Origin: DTBU01 sp964568845
GTDB taxonomy: Archaea; Thermoproteota; CALKCG01; B24
Reading direction: 5' to 3'
DNA length: 43,867 nucleotides
Assembly: GCA_964568845.1 (NCBI GenBank)
Contig: CAZMSC010000012.1
Location: 1-43,867, forward strand
Both the position numbers and the translations under genes were made by a program. The notes below the pieces were generated by a model. The model was not told where the DNA came from. It did no database searches and saw only the letters and a program-made list of their open reading frames with translations. Below are positions 1 through 7,479 of the stretch, in pieces (within the stretch, counting starts at the first letter, position 1; every line of letters starts with the position of its first letter).

Positions 1-301
1 TCTCAGCCTTAACATTATAAATCGACGTTAAAAAGAAGATTAGGGCGACGCCTACTAAACCAGCCATGTTCCTTAAATCAACATATAGGGAAAGGTGGGG
101 AACCTCCAAAACTTCGCCCGCCAAAACATATGGAACCATTGACAAAACAGTGATTAAAGTTAAGAATACGCCAAAGAGTAGTAACGTCTTATGGGTTCTT
201 TCGAAGAAAGGCTCTAGAAACCAGAAGGGATGCAGAATTAAGTGTAAAAATCCTATGGAGAGAGGAACCATTATTGAGAGGAGGGGAAGCAGCGAATACA
301 T
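1..301 (-). CDS. Proton-pumping subunit of complex-I-like/hydrogenase-4-like complex (HyfF/NuoM-like), N-terminal 100 codons
   Basis: The minus strand is open from an ATG at 301-299 to the window edge, so the C-terminus is missing. The ATG overlaps the TAA of the upstream HyfE-like gene in a TAATG junction, which indicates translational coupling. The visible translation starts MYSLLPLLSIMVPLSIGFLH and contains three hydrophobic stretches and the motif LYVDLRNMAGLVGVALIFFL, resembling the start of antiporter-like subunits (NuoL/M/N, HyfB/D/F), where an LxxDxL segment precedes a helix. By family knowledge such subunits translocate protons or sodium in the membrane arm. Assignment to HyfF rather than another paralogue rests mainly on its position directly after a HyfE-like gene. 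The family is fairly sure, the exact subunit is not. Confidence 0.6.
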   Translation of the reverse strand, partial: MYSLLPLLSIMVPLSIGFLHLILHPFWFLEPFFERTHKTLLLFGVFLTLITVLSMVPYVLAGEVLEVPHLSLYVDLRNMAGLVGVALIFFLTSIYNVKAE

Positions 302-945
302 TATTCACTCAACCTCCATGCTTTAACTGATAGGTTTCCATAGTCGTGGTAAGCTTCAACTATTATGAAAACGCCAACCAAATTAACGAAAATCATGAGG
401 GCAAGTATAAAGGGAATTAGAAAAAGCGGGCTTTCAGCAAACAGAGGATAAAGCGCATTCTCAGCCATGTTAAGGCCCACTAGGATTTTTAGCGGATCAG
501 TTCGCGTGGCAATTATGAAAACGGAAATTGAAAACATGAGGGCAACAAAGGGGAGAACATCGATTTTTTCAGGAAGGAACCGCGAGGCAAAAACCGAAAG
601 AATTAAGCTTAAAATTACTATGGCAACCAGCACTAATCCTACCCTTTTAACGTTAACGACTGGTTCATCACGTATGTTTTCAGTTTTAATCATGCCCCAG
701 TAGATGATTAAAGGCGTTATCACGGCCGCTGCAAACCATTCGGAAAATGTTGCAAAGAAATCAACCAGCGCTTCAAAGCCCAAGCCCAATATCAGGTTGA
801 TAAGGCATAAAGCCAGCTCCACAAGTCCTAAAGTAGCGGCTTGAACGGCTAGTAAGCGAATTAACTGTTTCGTTGTTTTTGCAAAGATTCCGTAGAAGGT
901 CACGACGGTTGACATGATTAAAGTTGCGATGACAGCAAGCTCCAT
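301..945 (-). CDS. Hydrogenase-4 component E-like membrane subunit (HyfE family)
   Basis: A 214-residue, very hydrophobic protein with about six or seven predicted membrane helices, matching the size of HyfE-type subunits (NuoK-related, extended). The conserved feature I recognise is DPLKILVGLNMAENALYPLF at about residues 149-168, the signature stretch of this family. HyfE subunits sit in the membrane arm of group 4 hydrogenases and related energy-converting complexes and take part in ion translocation. The gene starts three bases after the stop of the NuoL/HyfB-like gene, and its stop overlaps the start of the next subunit, so the three are one operon. The catalytic NuoD/HyfG and NuoB/HyfI subunits are outside the window, so whether this is a real [NiFe] hydrogenase or a related complex cannot be told. 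Confidence 0.75.
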   Translation of the reverse strand: MELAVIATLIMSTVVTFYGIFAKTTKQLIRLLAVQAATLGLVELALCLINLILGLGFEALVDFFATFSEWFAAAVITPLIIYWGMIKTENIRDEPVVNVKRVGLVLVAIVILSLILSVFASRFLPEKIDVLPFVALMFSISVFIIATRTDPLKILVGLNMAENALYPLFAESPLFLIPFILALMIFVNLVGVFIIVEAYHDYGNLSVKAWRLSE

Positions 946-948
946 CTC

Positions 949-2925
949 TCAACCTCCGAGAAATGCAATTAATAATACGACTATCGTGCCAGCGATGAAA
1001 GACGTAAAGGCAACAAAATAGTTTTGTTGAATATCGAGGCGAAGTAATTTTCCACAGAAGTCAAAGAACTTCTTTGACAATTTGTTATAGGCTACGTCGA
1101 CGTTAGATATTTCGCATGCAACATCAACTTTCATAACTTTGGTAAGTACATGGTAGAAATGGTTTCCTTTTGGACAGTCCAGCAGACTTATATCCTCTCC
1201 ACAGAGGAATGGTTTAAAAGCCTCCTCACTTGGAGGCTTCCGGTAAGTAACAGTAATCTTACCCAAATAGAGTATTATGCTAGAAAATAGAGCGAAAAGC
1301 CCAACTATTGAAATAACTATAACAAAAGGGTCCCAGAAACCAAGAGGGGTTTCAATAAGCCATTGCACAACAACTGTTTCCGGAAAGCCAATGTCCCTAG
1401 CCGCTGGTATAACCAGTGAGCTTAATGGGATTGTTGGAGCTACGCCGAAGACAATTAAGAATATTGTCATTAAAACCATAGGTGCTAGCATAGCTACTGG
1501 AGGATCTTCCACGGGGAGTTTGAAAGGCGATTCTGCAGATTTTTTCATAAAAACTGAATGCATCAGCCGCATGGCAATTGCAACGTTTAAAACGCATCCT
1601 AGGAAGGCTACTACTGTAAAAAGTGTTGCTTGCACATTGATGGTAGCGTGGAAAAGTAAGTATTTGCCTGCAAATTCGCTAAGTAAAGGCACAGTTGACC
1701 ATGTGAATATGCCAATTAGACAGCAAAAGGCAGTTATGGGCATATGCTGGTACAGCCCGCCTATTTCGTTTATGTTATGTTTTCCAGTTGTGTAAATTAC
1801 AGCACCAGCACATAGGAATAGCAAACCAAAGCAAAGCGCATGAGATATCATTAGGAATAAGCTCGCTACGATAGATAGGGGGGTGGTTAAGCCTGCTGCC
1901 ATTATTATACAACCAAGCCCGGATATAGTGCCATAAGCAATTATCCTTTTGAAATCATTTTCCACAAGCCCGTTTACCGCCCCAATTATGAAAGTGATAG
2001 CGCCAATAAGAGAAATAACGAAACTCCAAACACTAATATTCCCAAATACTAAAGGTAACGGCATCTGCACGGATGAAATAACATGCTCATGGAACACGTC
2101 TGAAAAGAAGCGAATAATCATATAAATTCCAGTTTGAAAACCGCAGACATGAAAGACAACCGTGGCCGAAGTAGGCGCGACAGTTCCATCAGGTAACCAT
2201 GTATGCAGAGGAAATAACACGGTTTTTGGTAATGCAGCAATTAAAAGAAGCGGAAAGATAACAGGAATCGCCGGAGCCTCTAAAGGAATCATTTGAGCTA
2301 ACTCTGAAATTTCTAAAGTTCCAGTTATAAAGTAGATTATAATAGTAGCCATTAGAAGAGCTAAACTACCTACATGCGTCATGATGAAACATTTGGTAGC
2401 TGCCCAGAGCGAGAATCGATCCTCATTCCAAAATGAAATTAACACGTAGGAGCAAACACTGACTAATTCCCAAAAAATGATGAGTCCTAAAAGACTGTTT
2501 GAAAATAACGTTCCGAGCATCGCGCCGTTAAACAAAAGAATAAAAGAGTAAGACCTGTTAAACTCCCAACCAACATTATACGCTCTGTTATAGGGAGAAA
2601 GATAATACACGTTGTAGGTAAGGGCCAAGGCGGTAAACAGAGAGGAAAGAAAAGCCGGCACTAAAGCCAAAGAATCTACATATAGTCCAACATTAACGAT
2701 ACCCGTCGGCAAAGAAATGGTAAAAAGTTGCACTCTAACAGGTCCATCCTGCATTGCAAAGATCATCGAAGAAACAAGGAACAAAGTTATGTACGAGGCC
2801 AAAATACAAATAGCCTTTGCAAGCTTTGATCCGCCTTTAGGCGATTTAGCAATCAAATGTGACAGAACTGCAACTACTACTGGTAAGAATATTGCCAACA
2901 CCGCCGATCCTGAAGGGATCGCCAT
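949..2925 (-). CDS. NuoL/HyfB-like proton-conducting antiporter subunit
   Basis: A 658-residue polytopic membrane protein of the complex I subunit 5/MrpA/HyfB superfamily. Visible family features are LLGLIIFWELVSVCSYVLISFW at about 145-166, with the conserved Glu of the WE(L/A)xS motif, KTVLFPLHTWLPDGTVAPT at about 234-252 with the pump Lys and the HxWLPD motif, and GAVNGLVENDFKRIIAYGTISGLG, the xxxDxKRxxAYSTxSxxG motif. The C-terminal about 90 residues carry FLCGE and a last membrane helix, as in HyfB-type subunits. The ATG is preceded by GAGGGTG at good spacing and by a TATA-like element, so it may have its own promoter besides read-through from the NuoC-like gene 82 bp upstream. It forms part of the ion-pumping arm with the two genes downstream. 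Confidence 0.85.
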   Translation of the reverse strand: MAIPSGSAVLAIFLPVVVAVLSHLIAKSPKGGSKLAKAICILASYITLFLVSSMIFAMQDGPVRVQLFTISLPTGIVNVGLYVDSLALVPAFLSSLFTALALTYNVYYLSPYNRAYNVGWEFNRSYSFILLFNGAMLGTLFSNSLLGLIIFWELVSVCSYVLISFWNEDRFSLWAATKCFIMTHVGSLALLMATIIIYFITGTLEISELAQMIPLEAPAIPVIFPLLLIAALPKTVLFPLHTWLPDGTVAPTSATVVFHVCGFQTGIYMIIRFFSDVFHEHVISSVQMPLPLVFGNISVWSFVISLIGAITFIIGAVNGLVENDFKRIIAYGTISGLGCIIMAAGLTTPLSIVASLFLMISHALCFGLLFLCAGAVIYTTGKHNINEIGGLYQHMPITAFCCLIGIFTWSTVPLLSEFAGKYLLFHATINVQATLFTVVAFLGCVLNVAIAMRLMHSVFMKKSAESPFKLPVEDPPVAMLAPMVLMTIFLIVFGVAPTIPLSSLVIPAARDIGFPETVVVQWLIETPLGFWDPFVIVISIVGLFALFSSIILYLGKITVTYRKPPSEEAFKPFLCGEDISLLDCPKGNHFYHVLTKVMKVDVACEISNVDVAYNKLSKKFFDFCGKLLRLDIQQNYFVAFTSFIAGTIVVLLIAFLGG

Positions 2926-2973
2926 AATTTACACCCTCAACAAACCTTAAGCTGTAAGTGATTATGATTCATA

Positions 2974-2981
2974 CTTATATA
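2974..2981 (-). promoter_or_regulatory. TATA box for NuoL/HyfB-like gene
   Basis: TATATAAG on the minus strand, about 50 bp upstream of the ATG at 2925. A start site about 25 bp downstream would leave a leader of roughly 25-30 nt carrying the GAGGGTG ribosome binding site. This is sequence inspection only. Confidence 0.4.
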
Positions 2982-3007
2982 ACCATGTTTATATTCTTCA
3001 CCACCTG

Positions 3008-3505
3008 TTAAACATCAGTACGAGGAGGTTTTGACTCTTCTTTGGCCTCTCTTCTTTTCGTTGTTCCATTCTTTCGTAACGGATAAACATCCTTTGGCCA
3101 ATCATTCGGCAAGATTAAAGGCTCTAAGTTGGGATGCCCCTCAAATTTCACCCCAAATAAATCGTGGATTTCACGTTCGTAGAGAAGCGCTCCGGGAATA
3201 ACATCAGTAATTGTTGGAACCGTATCATCATTTAAAGGTAAATTAACCCGCACGGTTAGCAAAGTCCCTCTCCTACTTAGATGATAGAGAAGTTCAAACA
3301 CATCATCTGTTTCAAGCGCTGTAATACCCGCTAAGTGTGTAAATCCTTCCTCTTTCAAACATGAAATTACGTCTTTAAGATTTCCCTTATCCACAAGCAA
3401 AAAGATACGTCCTTCACGGGGAGTTGAAACTTCTATAGTATGCGATGGCATTAAGCTCTCCAGTTTTTTGATAAGAGTGGGTTCTAACATTATTACGAGC
3501 CCCAT
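3008..3505 (-). CDS. NuoC-like (30 kDa/HycE N-terminal) subunit
   Basis: A 165-residue soluble protein matching the NADH dehydrogenase 30 kDa subunit family. The signature is EREIHDLFGVKFEGHPNLEP at about residues 109-128, followed by LPNDWPKDVYPLRK, the classic ExxDxFGxxFxGHPxLxxLxxxxDWxxxPLRK pattern. In complex I and group 4 hydrogenases this domain sits in the peripheral arm next to the catalytic NuoD/HyfG subunit; here it is a separate protein rather than fused. It is the first visible gene of the membrane-complex operon, 82 bp before the NuoL-like gene. The start is uncertain: ATG 3505 has a distant AGGAG, and an internal ATG at 3490 gives a start nearer the family's usual beginning. 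The C-terminal about 17 residues are charged and probably disordered. Confidence 0.85.
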   Translation of the reverse strand: MGLVIMLEPTLIKKLESLMPSHTIEVSTPREGRIFLLVDKGNLKDVISCLKEEGFTHLAGITALETDDVFELLYHLSRRGTLLTVRVNLPLNDDTVPTITDVIPGALLYEREIHDLFGVKFEGHPNLEPLILPNDWPKDVYPLRKNGTTKRREAKEESKPPRTDV

Positions 3506-3760
3506 TCCAACACGTTTCTTAATCTCCTATTGTAGTTTTATGGTCTATTTAAAAACTTTTCTTTACGTTTTCTTGACCCATAGATTAGATAATTGTTGAT
3601 GAGAGGCTTATTGGACGTGGCGTACACTCCTTAAGATTAGACTCCCTTGAAGGCTACACAGTATGCGACGATGATAACCTTCAGGGTGAAGAGTAGGAGT
3701 ATTAAGAACAGAGAACAGCCTAAACCGGGGAAAAATAAGTTACAAAGTTGAACATTTTAA

Positions 3761-4135
3761 CTAAATCTTTCCCGCAGAGGGGTTTACAGCGAGTTGCATC
3801 ACAATATGACTTGTAGTGAAGCCGAGTTGGGAATAAAGCTTCACTGCTGCTTCGTTTTTCGGGTCGACTTCCAGGCATATTTCATCCGCGCCTTTAAACG
3901 CTAGGCGGGTTATGAGCTCTTTAAGCAACGCTTTACCTATTCCACGTCTCCTATAGTTTGGATCCACTATTAGGAACTCGATGAAGCCGAAGTGTTCGCC
4001 GTCTACATTACTAGACGGCTTGACTACGTAGCCGCCGGCCGCTCCAACGACTTTGCCGTCTACTTCAGAGACCAGTATTACTCCACCGTTTTTCCTGACC
4101 TTTGTTAGAAATAGCTTGAGTACTCTAGGTTTCAC
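3761..4135 (-). CDS. GNAT-family N-acetyltransferase, possibly with a disrupted 5' end
   Basis: The 124-residue frame contains the acetyl-CoA-binding motif A of GNAT enzymes (VDPNYRRRGIGKALLKELI, about residues 58-76) and the C-terminal NEAAVKLYSQLGF motif, so the family is clear. Substrate is unknown; RimI-like protein N-acetylation is possible. The GTG start at 4135 would remove the first strand and helix of the fold. The same frame continues upstream for about 32 codons with GNAT-like residues (IRNYRIQDKNVVVNLLAQL), then meets TGA at 4231-4229, five codons after an ATG at 4246 that has GAGAGG just before it. Either translation begins at a weak start after the TGA, or the gene carries a nonsense mutation or sequencing error. 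It stands alone between the membrane complex and mfnB. Confidence 0.65.
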   Translation of the reverse strand: MKPRVLKLFLTKVRKNGGVILVSEVDGKVVGAAGGYVVKPSSNVDGEHFGFIEFLIVDPNYRRRGIGKALLKELITRLAFKGADEICLEVDPKNEAAVKLYSQLGFTTSHIVMQLAVNPSAGKI

Positions 4136-4287
4136 TGGTTTACCTTCTGTGGCTACAAGCTGAGCGAGGAGGTTTACGACAACGTTCTTATCTTGTATCC
4201 TATAGTTTCTAATGGAGAAGTGTTCTACTCAACCTGAACTATTCATACCTCTCAGGATCCCTCGCCCTTCTTCTACTTCTAGACTTG

Positions 4288-4296
4288 CTTATAAAG
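4288..4296 (+). promoter_or_regulatory. TATA box for mfnB
   Basis: CTTATAAAG lies about 70 bp upstream of the mfnB start, so a transcript starting about 25 bp downstream would have a leader of about 45 nt. The leader ends in GGCGGT before the TTG start. This is sequence inspection only. Confidence 0.4.
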
Positions 4297-4362
4297 GTTG
4301 TTCACCTCTAAAAGGTAGATTTAAGATTTAAACTATGTTATTACATTCTTGCGGCGGTCAAA

Positions 4363-5085
4363 TTGAAGCTATTAGTCAGCGTATTGGATGAGGAGGAGGC
4401 GTTCAATGCGTTTCAAGGCGGATGCGACATACTTGATGTTAAAAACCCTAAGGAGGGGTCTTTAGGAGCAAACCATCCATCACTCATAAAGCGGATTGTC
4501 GAGAAATTTAAGGATAAGGTTGAGATCAGCGCGACTATTGGAGATTTACCGAATCTCCCAGGTACGGCTTCTCTAGCAGCTCTGGGAGCAGCTTTATTGG
4601 GTGTAGATTACGTTAAGGCTGGCCTACTGGGTGTTGACGATTTTAACAGCGCGTTGAATCTCATGAGTTGGATCGTGAAAGCCGTTAAAGAGGAAGACTT
4701 AAATGTTAAAGTGGTGGCGTGCTGTTATGCAGATTATAAACTGGTCGGCTCGCTGAATCCGATCTATCTACCTAGCGTCGCCTATGAGAGCGGAGCAGAC
4801 GGAATACTCATAGATGTAAAGGCGAAGAATAAAGGGAAAGTTTTCAACCACCTTAACGTCGAACAATTAGCTCAAATATATTCGAAGGCTAGGGGGTTTG
4901 GATTGATAACAGCCCTGGCTGGAGGGTTGAGCGTTGAAGACCTGTACGATATAGCCAAGCTGAAGGTGGATGTTTTAGGCGTTCGTAGAGGGGTCTGCGA
5001 TTCAAGCAACTGGCTCCATGGCAAGGTTAGGGTGGAAAAGGTTAGAGAGATGAAGGAGAGAATATTGAACCTCAAGATGCTATAA
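4363..5085 (+). CDS. mfnB: (5-formylfuran-3-yl)methyl phosphate synthase (4-HFC-P synthase)
   Basis: A 240-residue protein of the MfnB family (formerly DUF556). In methanogens MfnB makes 4-(hydroxymethyl)-2-furancarboxaldehyde phosphate from two molecules of glyceraldehyde 3-phosphate, the first step toward the furan ring of methanofuran. Visible features are the N-terminal DILDVKNPKEGSLGANHP (about residues 23-40), which includes the Schiff-base lysine region, ADGILIDVKAKNKG (about 145-158) with the second conserved Asp/Lys pair, and the glycine-rich LAGGLSVEDL (about 184-193). The length matches the family. The start is TTG with GGCGGT upstream. It ends overlapping a convergent ESCRT-III-like gene by 14 bp. 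Other methanofuran genes lie nearby on the opposite strand. Confidence 0.9.
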   Translation: MKLLVSVLDEEEAFNAFQGGCDILDVKNPKEGSLGANHPSLIKRIVEKFKDKVEISATIGDLPNLPGTASLAALGAALLGVDYVKAGLLGVDDFNSALNLMSWIVKAVKEEDLNVKVVACCYADYKLVGSLNPIYLPSVAYESGADGILIDVKAKNKGKVFNHLNVEQLAQIYSKARGFGLITALAGGLSVEDLYDIAKLKVDVLGVRRGVCDSSNWLHGKVRVEKVREMKERILNLKML

Positions 5086-5599
5086 TAGAATCTTCAGTTA
5101 GACGCCTTACAAATCCCTCAGCTAGATTTTTCACGATTAATCCATCAAAGCTCAACCGATATTCGCTTAGGTTGAACGAGGTCGAGGTTATGAAGTCCTC
5201 TGAAGAGCTATGCACATCATCTATCAAAGTCAAACTGAAGCTTAAAACGGAAATCTCAATACTTCCTAGCTCTTCAAAACCTCCCTTAAAAGACCCGGCT
5301 GAGAGGGCATCGTAAAACTCTGAGAGTATCGTAAGTCTTATTATAGCCTTCTCCAACGCTAGACATATGCTAGATATCAATTTTACCATGTATTCGGCTT
5401 CAGATATCTCTGCCATATACATTAGAGCTTTAAAACGATCTCCCATGGCATGCATCGCTAAGTAGTTAACATATAGGTTTTTAACGTAACGTTTGGCTCG
5501 ATAAAGGTTCTCTTCAGCTGTTTCAAGGCATATATTCAGCCTTGGTATTAACTCTCTAAAACTGGTTCTCTTACGTTTGAGAAACATATTATTTGACAA
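5072..5599 (-). CDS. ESCRT-III (CdvB/Snf7)-like helical protein, tentative
   Basis: A 175-residue, mostly helical protein with no membrane segment. It has a basic N-terminus (FLKRKRTSFRELIPRL) followed by long helices with the pattern RAKRYVKNLYVNYLAMHAMGD and ALMYMAEISEAEYMVKLISS, then LALEKAIIRLTILSEF. This resembles the helix 1-2 core of archaeal CdvB and Snf7 proteins (basic helix, small residue then A.MYA.E hairpin, LE..ILRLE helix). By family knowledge such proteins polymerise on membranes in TACK cell division. Similarity is judged by eye and is weak, so a generic helical protein is possible. The start is TTG 5599 or ATG 5587. No other cdv gene is visible nearby. Confidence 0.4.
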   Translation of the reverse strand: MSNNMFLKRKRTSFRELIPRLNICLETAEENLYRAKRYVKNLYVNYLAMHAMGDRFKALMYMAEISEAEYMVKLISSICLALEKAIIRLTILSEFYDALSAGSFKGGFEELGSIEISVLSFSLTLIDDVHSSSEDFITSTSFNLSEYRLSFDGLIVKNLAEGFVRRLTEDSIIAS

Positions 5600-5770
5600 G
5601 ATGATGGAGCCTACAGCTAAAAATATTGTTAAACTAATTTAGTGATAAGGTTGACAGTTTAGGATGGCTTATTTAAACGGGTCTGAATCTTCTAAGCGGT
5701 TAGGTAATACCTGTGGATTATGTAGGAGGTACCGTTTGTAGCAGGAGGTTTAAACAGTTAAAGTCAGCGG

Positions 5771-6418
5771 TCATTTGATGCATATTTCTGTGGATGTTGT
5801 CCGCTCTCCAGCTAAAATTAAAGCGATACGTTTGGGATGTAAACCGTTAACTATAAAGCATCTAGCCTTTAATTTTAAAGCCACTTCAGGAAAGAAACGG
5901 TCTAAGCATGAATTGTGCTGCCTAAGCCAGTTTAAGTCGACCGTTTTAAGTAACCTGCCGCATTCGTCGTAAATCCCATCAACATCCTTTATCAAGATTA
6001 ACCATTTAACATTCAACAGATAGGCTATGTATGCAGATATACTGTCTGAGGTTACATCCCAAGACCTTGGGAATGGGTCTTCCTCCTCCAGTATTCTATG
6101 GGGTAGGAGGATTGAAATAAACCCCTCGGAGCTAACCTTTAAACAGTCTTCAATTGTGTAGACTGGTTTTGAATTTGGCATCATATCTGCTATTAACAAG
6201 CCGTACTGAGACATTGCTAGTATCGCCATTCTATGTGCAACTTCTTCGGAGATTCGGAAGACCTTGTAGCAAAGTCTCACATCGTCAGCGAAGACCGCTC
6301 CGCCAGGTACAACAGTTAACCTGTAGTTTGAAGATAGCTTTCCAATTTCAAAACAAAGCTTTTTAAGAGCTGTAGGCTCTGAGTATAAGCTACCACCCAT
6401 CTTTAAGACAGCATCCAA
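5771..6418 (-). CDS. mfnE: Amino acid kinase superfamily protein of methanofuran biosynthesis
   Basis: A 215-residue amino acid kinase fold protein. It has an N-terminal KMGGSLY phosphate-binding loop (about residues 6-12), VVPGGAVFADDVR (about 36-48), DVTSDSISAYIA (about 120-131) and the nucleotide-binding LIKDVDGIYDE (about 141-151). In methanogens the MfnE kinase phosphorylates the aminomethylfuran phosphate intermediate to the diphosphate that is coupled to glutamyl-tyramine. The family assignment is clear; the specific role is inferred from lying next to the MfnF- and MfnD-like genes. The TTG start overlaps the end of mfnF by 16 bp and has GGAG at 8-nt spacing, so translation is probably coupled. 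Confidence 0.8.
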   Translation of the reverse strand: MDAVLKMGGSLYSEPTALKKLCFEIGKLSSNYRLTVVPGGAVFADDVRLCYKVFRISEEVAHRMAILAMSQYGLLIADMMPNSKPVYTIEDCLKVSSEGFISILLPHRILEEEDPFPRSWDVTSDSISAYIAYLLNVKWLILIKDVDGIYDECGRLLKTVDLNWLRQHNSCLDRFFPEVALKLKARCFIVNGLHPKRIALILAGERTTSTEICIK

Positions 6419-7479
6419 TTCTCAGGCTCCCTCCCTTCTAAAAATTCTACAGCCATAAGGGCTAGAGCGTAGGACGGTAAAGCCCTAGCGGCCTTTAGGC
6501 CTATAAAATGAGAAATGGGTTTAGCATTTCTAAAGCCGAACATTGTTAAGGCTTTTCTAGCCAGGAATTCTCCACCGACCCCAGCCGTGTAAGCCGGTTT
6601 ATCTCTTAAATCTACATTCAAATTCTCAGATAATCTTGCTAGCGCTTCAACTATCTGACGCAACTGAGCCTCATAAACGTACGAGGCAATGGAGTTTATC
6701 TCCTCCACCGTCAGAATATCTAAATCTGCACATATAACCCTCGCTAGTCTAGCCGCCGCCTCGATCCTAGACACTCCTCTACCGTCTGGCGTGTCTACAC
6801 TATAGTCTTCAGGGCTTATATGGCCGAGTATTAGATGGATATCTCCAGACTGGGCGAAGAATTCTGAAGATACTGGCGTTGAGACTCCTCTAATCGGTAT
6901 GTGGGATACTATTGTAGCAACGTTTGTCCTTAAAGCGCCAGTATATACGAGCTCACCCTTCATAAGCTTCTCCAAATCGTTAAACCCTTTAGCAGCGACC
7001 CTGCCGTTCAACACGGGAACGAGCGACGTAGACGTACTACCAGTATCTACTAAGAGACAGTCGTTTGAAAGCTTTGAGGCAAGCCATCCAGACGCATACC
7101 AGTTTGCAGCAGCAACCTCTAAGGGCTTAGATTTAGCGTCTTCGAGACTTAAAAGTTCGCCGCGAACGTTTAAAAACCTAAGCTCAACATTCTGCAATGC
7201 GAGTCTGGTAGATTCTACTATATGGTGGACACCTTCAGTTTTTGAAAAGTAGACGTCTGAGAGTTCAGCTGTCATAGTCACCGCCGCTAAATCTGGATTT
7301 TTTAAGCCGGATTTTTCAACGAGATTCCTTATCGCTATTGGAAGATTTCCACGCCCCCTCCGCCATATTGGAAAATACTCTGTAAAAACTTCAACGTACG
7401 ATATTACACCGTCTATACAATCCATAACCGTTAACTTTAAATTAGCACCGCCTACATCTAACCCTAATACTCTCACCAT
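6403..7479 (-). CDS. mfnF: H4MPT-linked C1-pathway ASKHA protein, MfnF-like
   Basis: A 358-residue hydantoinase/oxoprolinase-like ASKHA protein of the type annotated as probable H4MPT-linked C1 transfer pathway protein. The N-terminal LGLDVGGANLKL (about residues 5-16) is the first phosphate-binding motif and DCLLVDTGSTSTSLVPV (about 140-156) the second; AGVGGEFLARKAL near residue 310 is the adenosine motif. MfnF in methanogens joins aminomethylfuran diphosphate to gamma-glutamyltyramine. The ATG start overlaps the upstream mfnD stop by seven bases, and its own end overlaps mfnE, so D-F-E form a tightly coupled set. Function is inferred from family and context. Confidence 0.8.
   Translation of the reverse strand: MVRVLGLDVGGANLKLTVMDCIDGVISYVEVFTEYFPIWRRGRGNLPIAIRNLVEKSGLKNPDLAAVTMTAELSDVYFSKTEGVHHIVESTRLALQNVELRFLNVRGELLSLEDAKSKPLEVAAANWYASGWLASKLSNDCLLVDTGSTSTSLVPVLNGRVAAKGFNDLEKLMKGELVYTGALRTNVATIVSHIPIRGVSTPVSSEFFAQSGDIHLILGHISPEDYSVDTPDGRGVSRIEAAARLARVICADLDILTVEEINSIASYVYEAQLRQIVEALARLSENLNVDLRDKPAYTAGVGGEFLARKALTMFGFRNAKPISHFIGLKAARALPSYALALMAVEFLEGREPENWMLS

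Noticed and set aside
1277..1795. 172-codon plus-strand frame
   Set aside because: It is antisense to the NuoL/HyfB-like gene and has no family features.
3674..3700. C-box-like GATGATA in the gap before the GNAT gene
   Set aside because: The box is imperfect and no D box stands at guide spacing.
4229..4231. Selenocysteine or other recoding of the TGA in the GNAT frame
   Set aside because: There is no selenoenzyme motif, no visible SECIS-like element, and the position is near the start in a family that does not use selenocysteine.
5598..5612. C-box-like GATGATGG near the ESCRT-III-like start
   Set aside because: No D box at 12-nt spacing and it overlaps the likely gene start.
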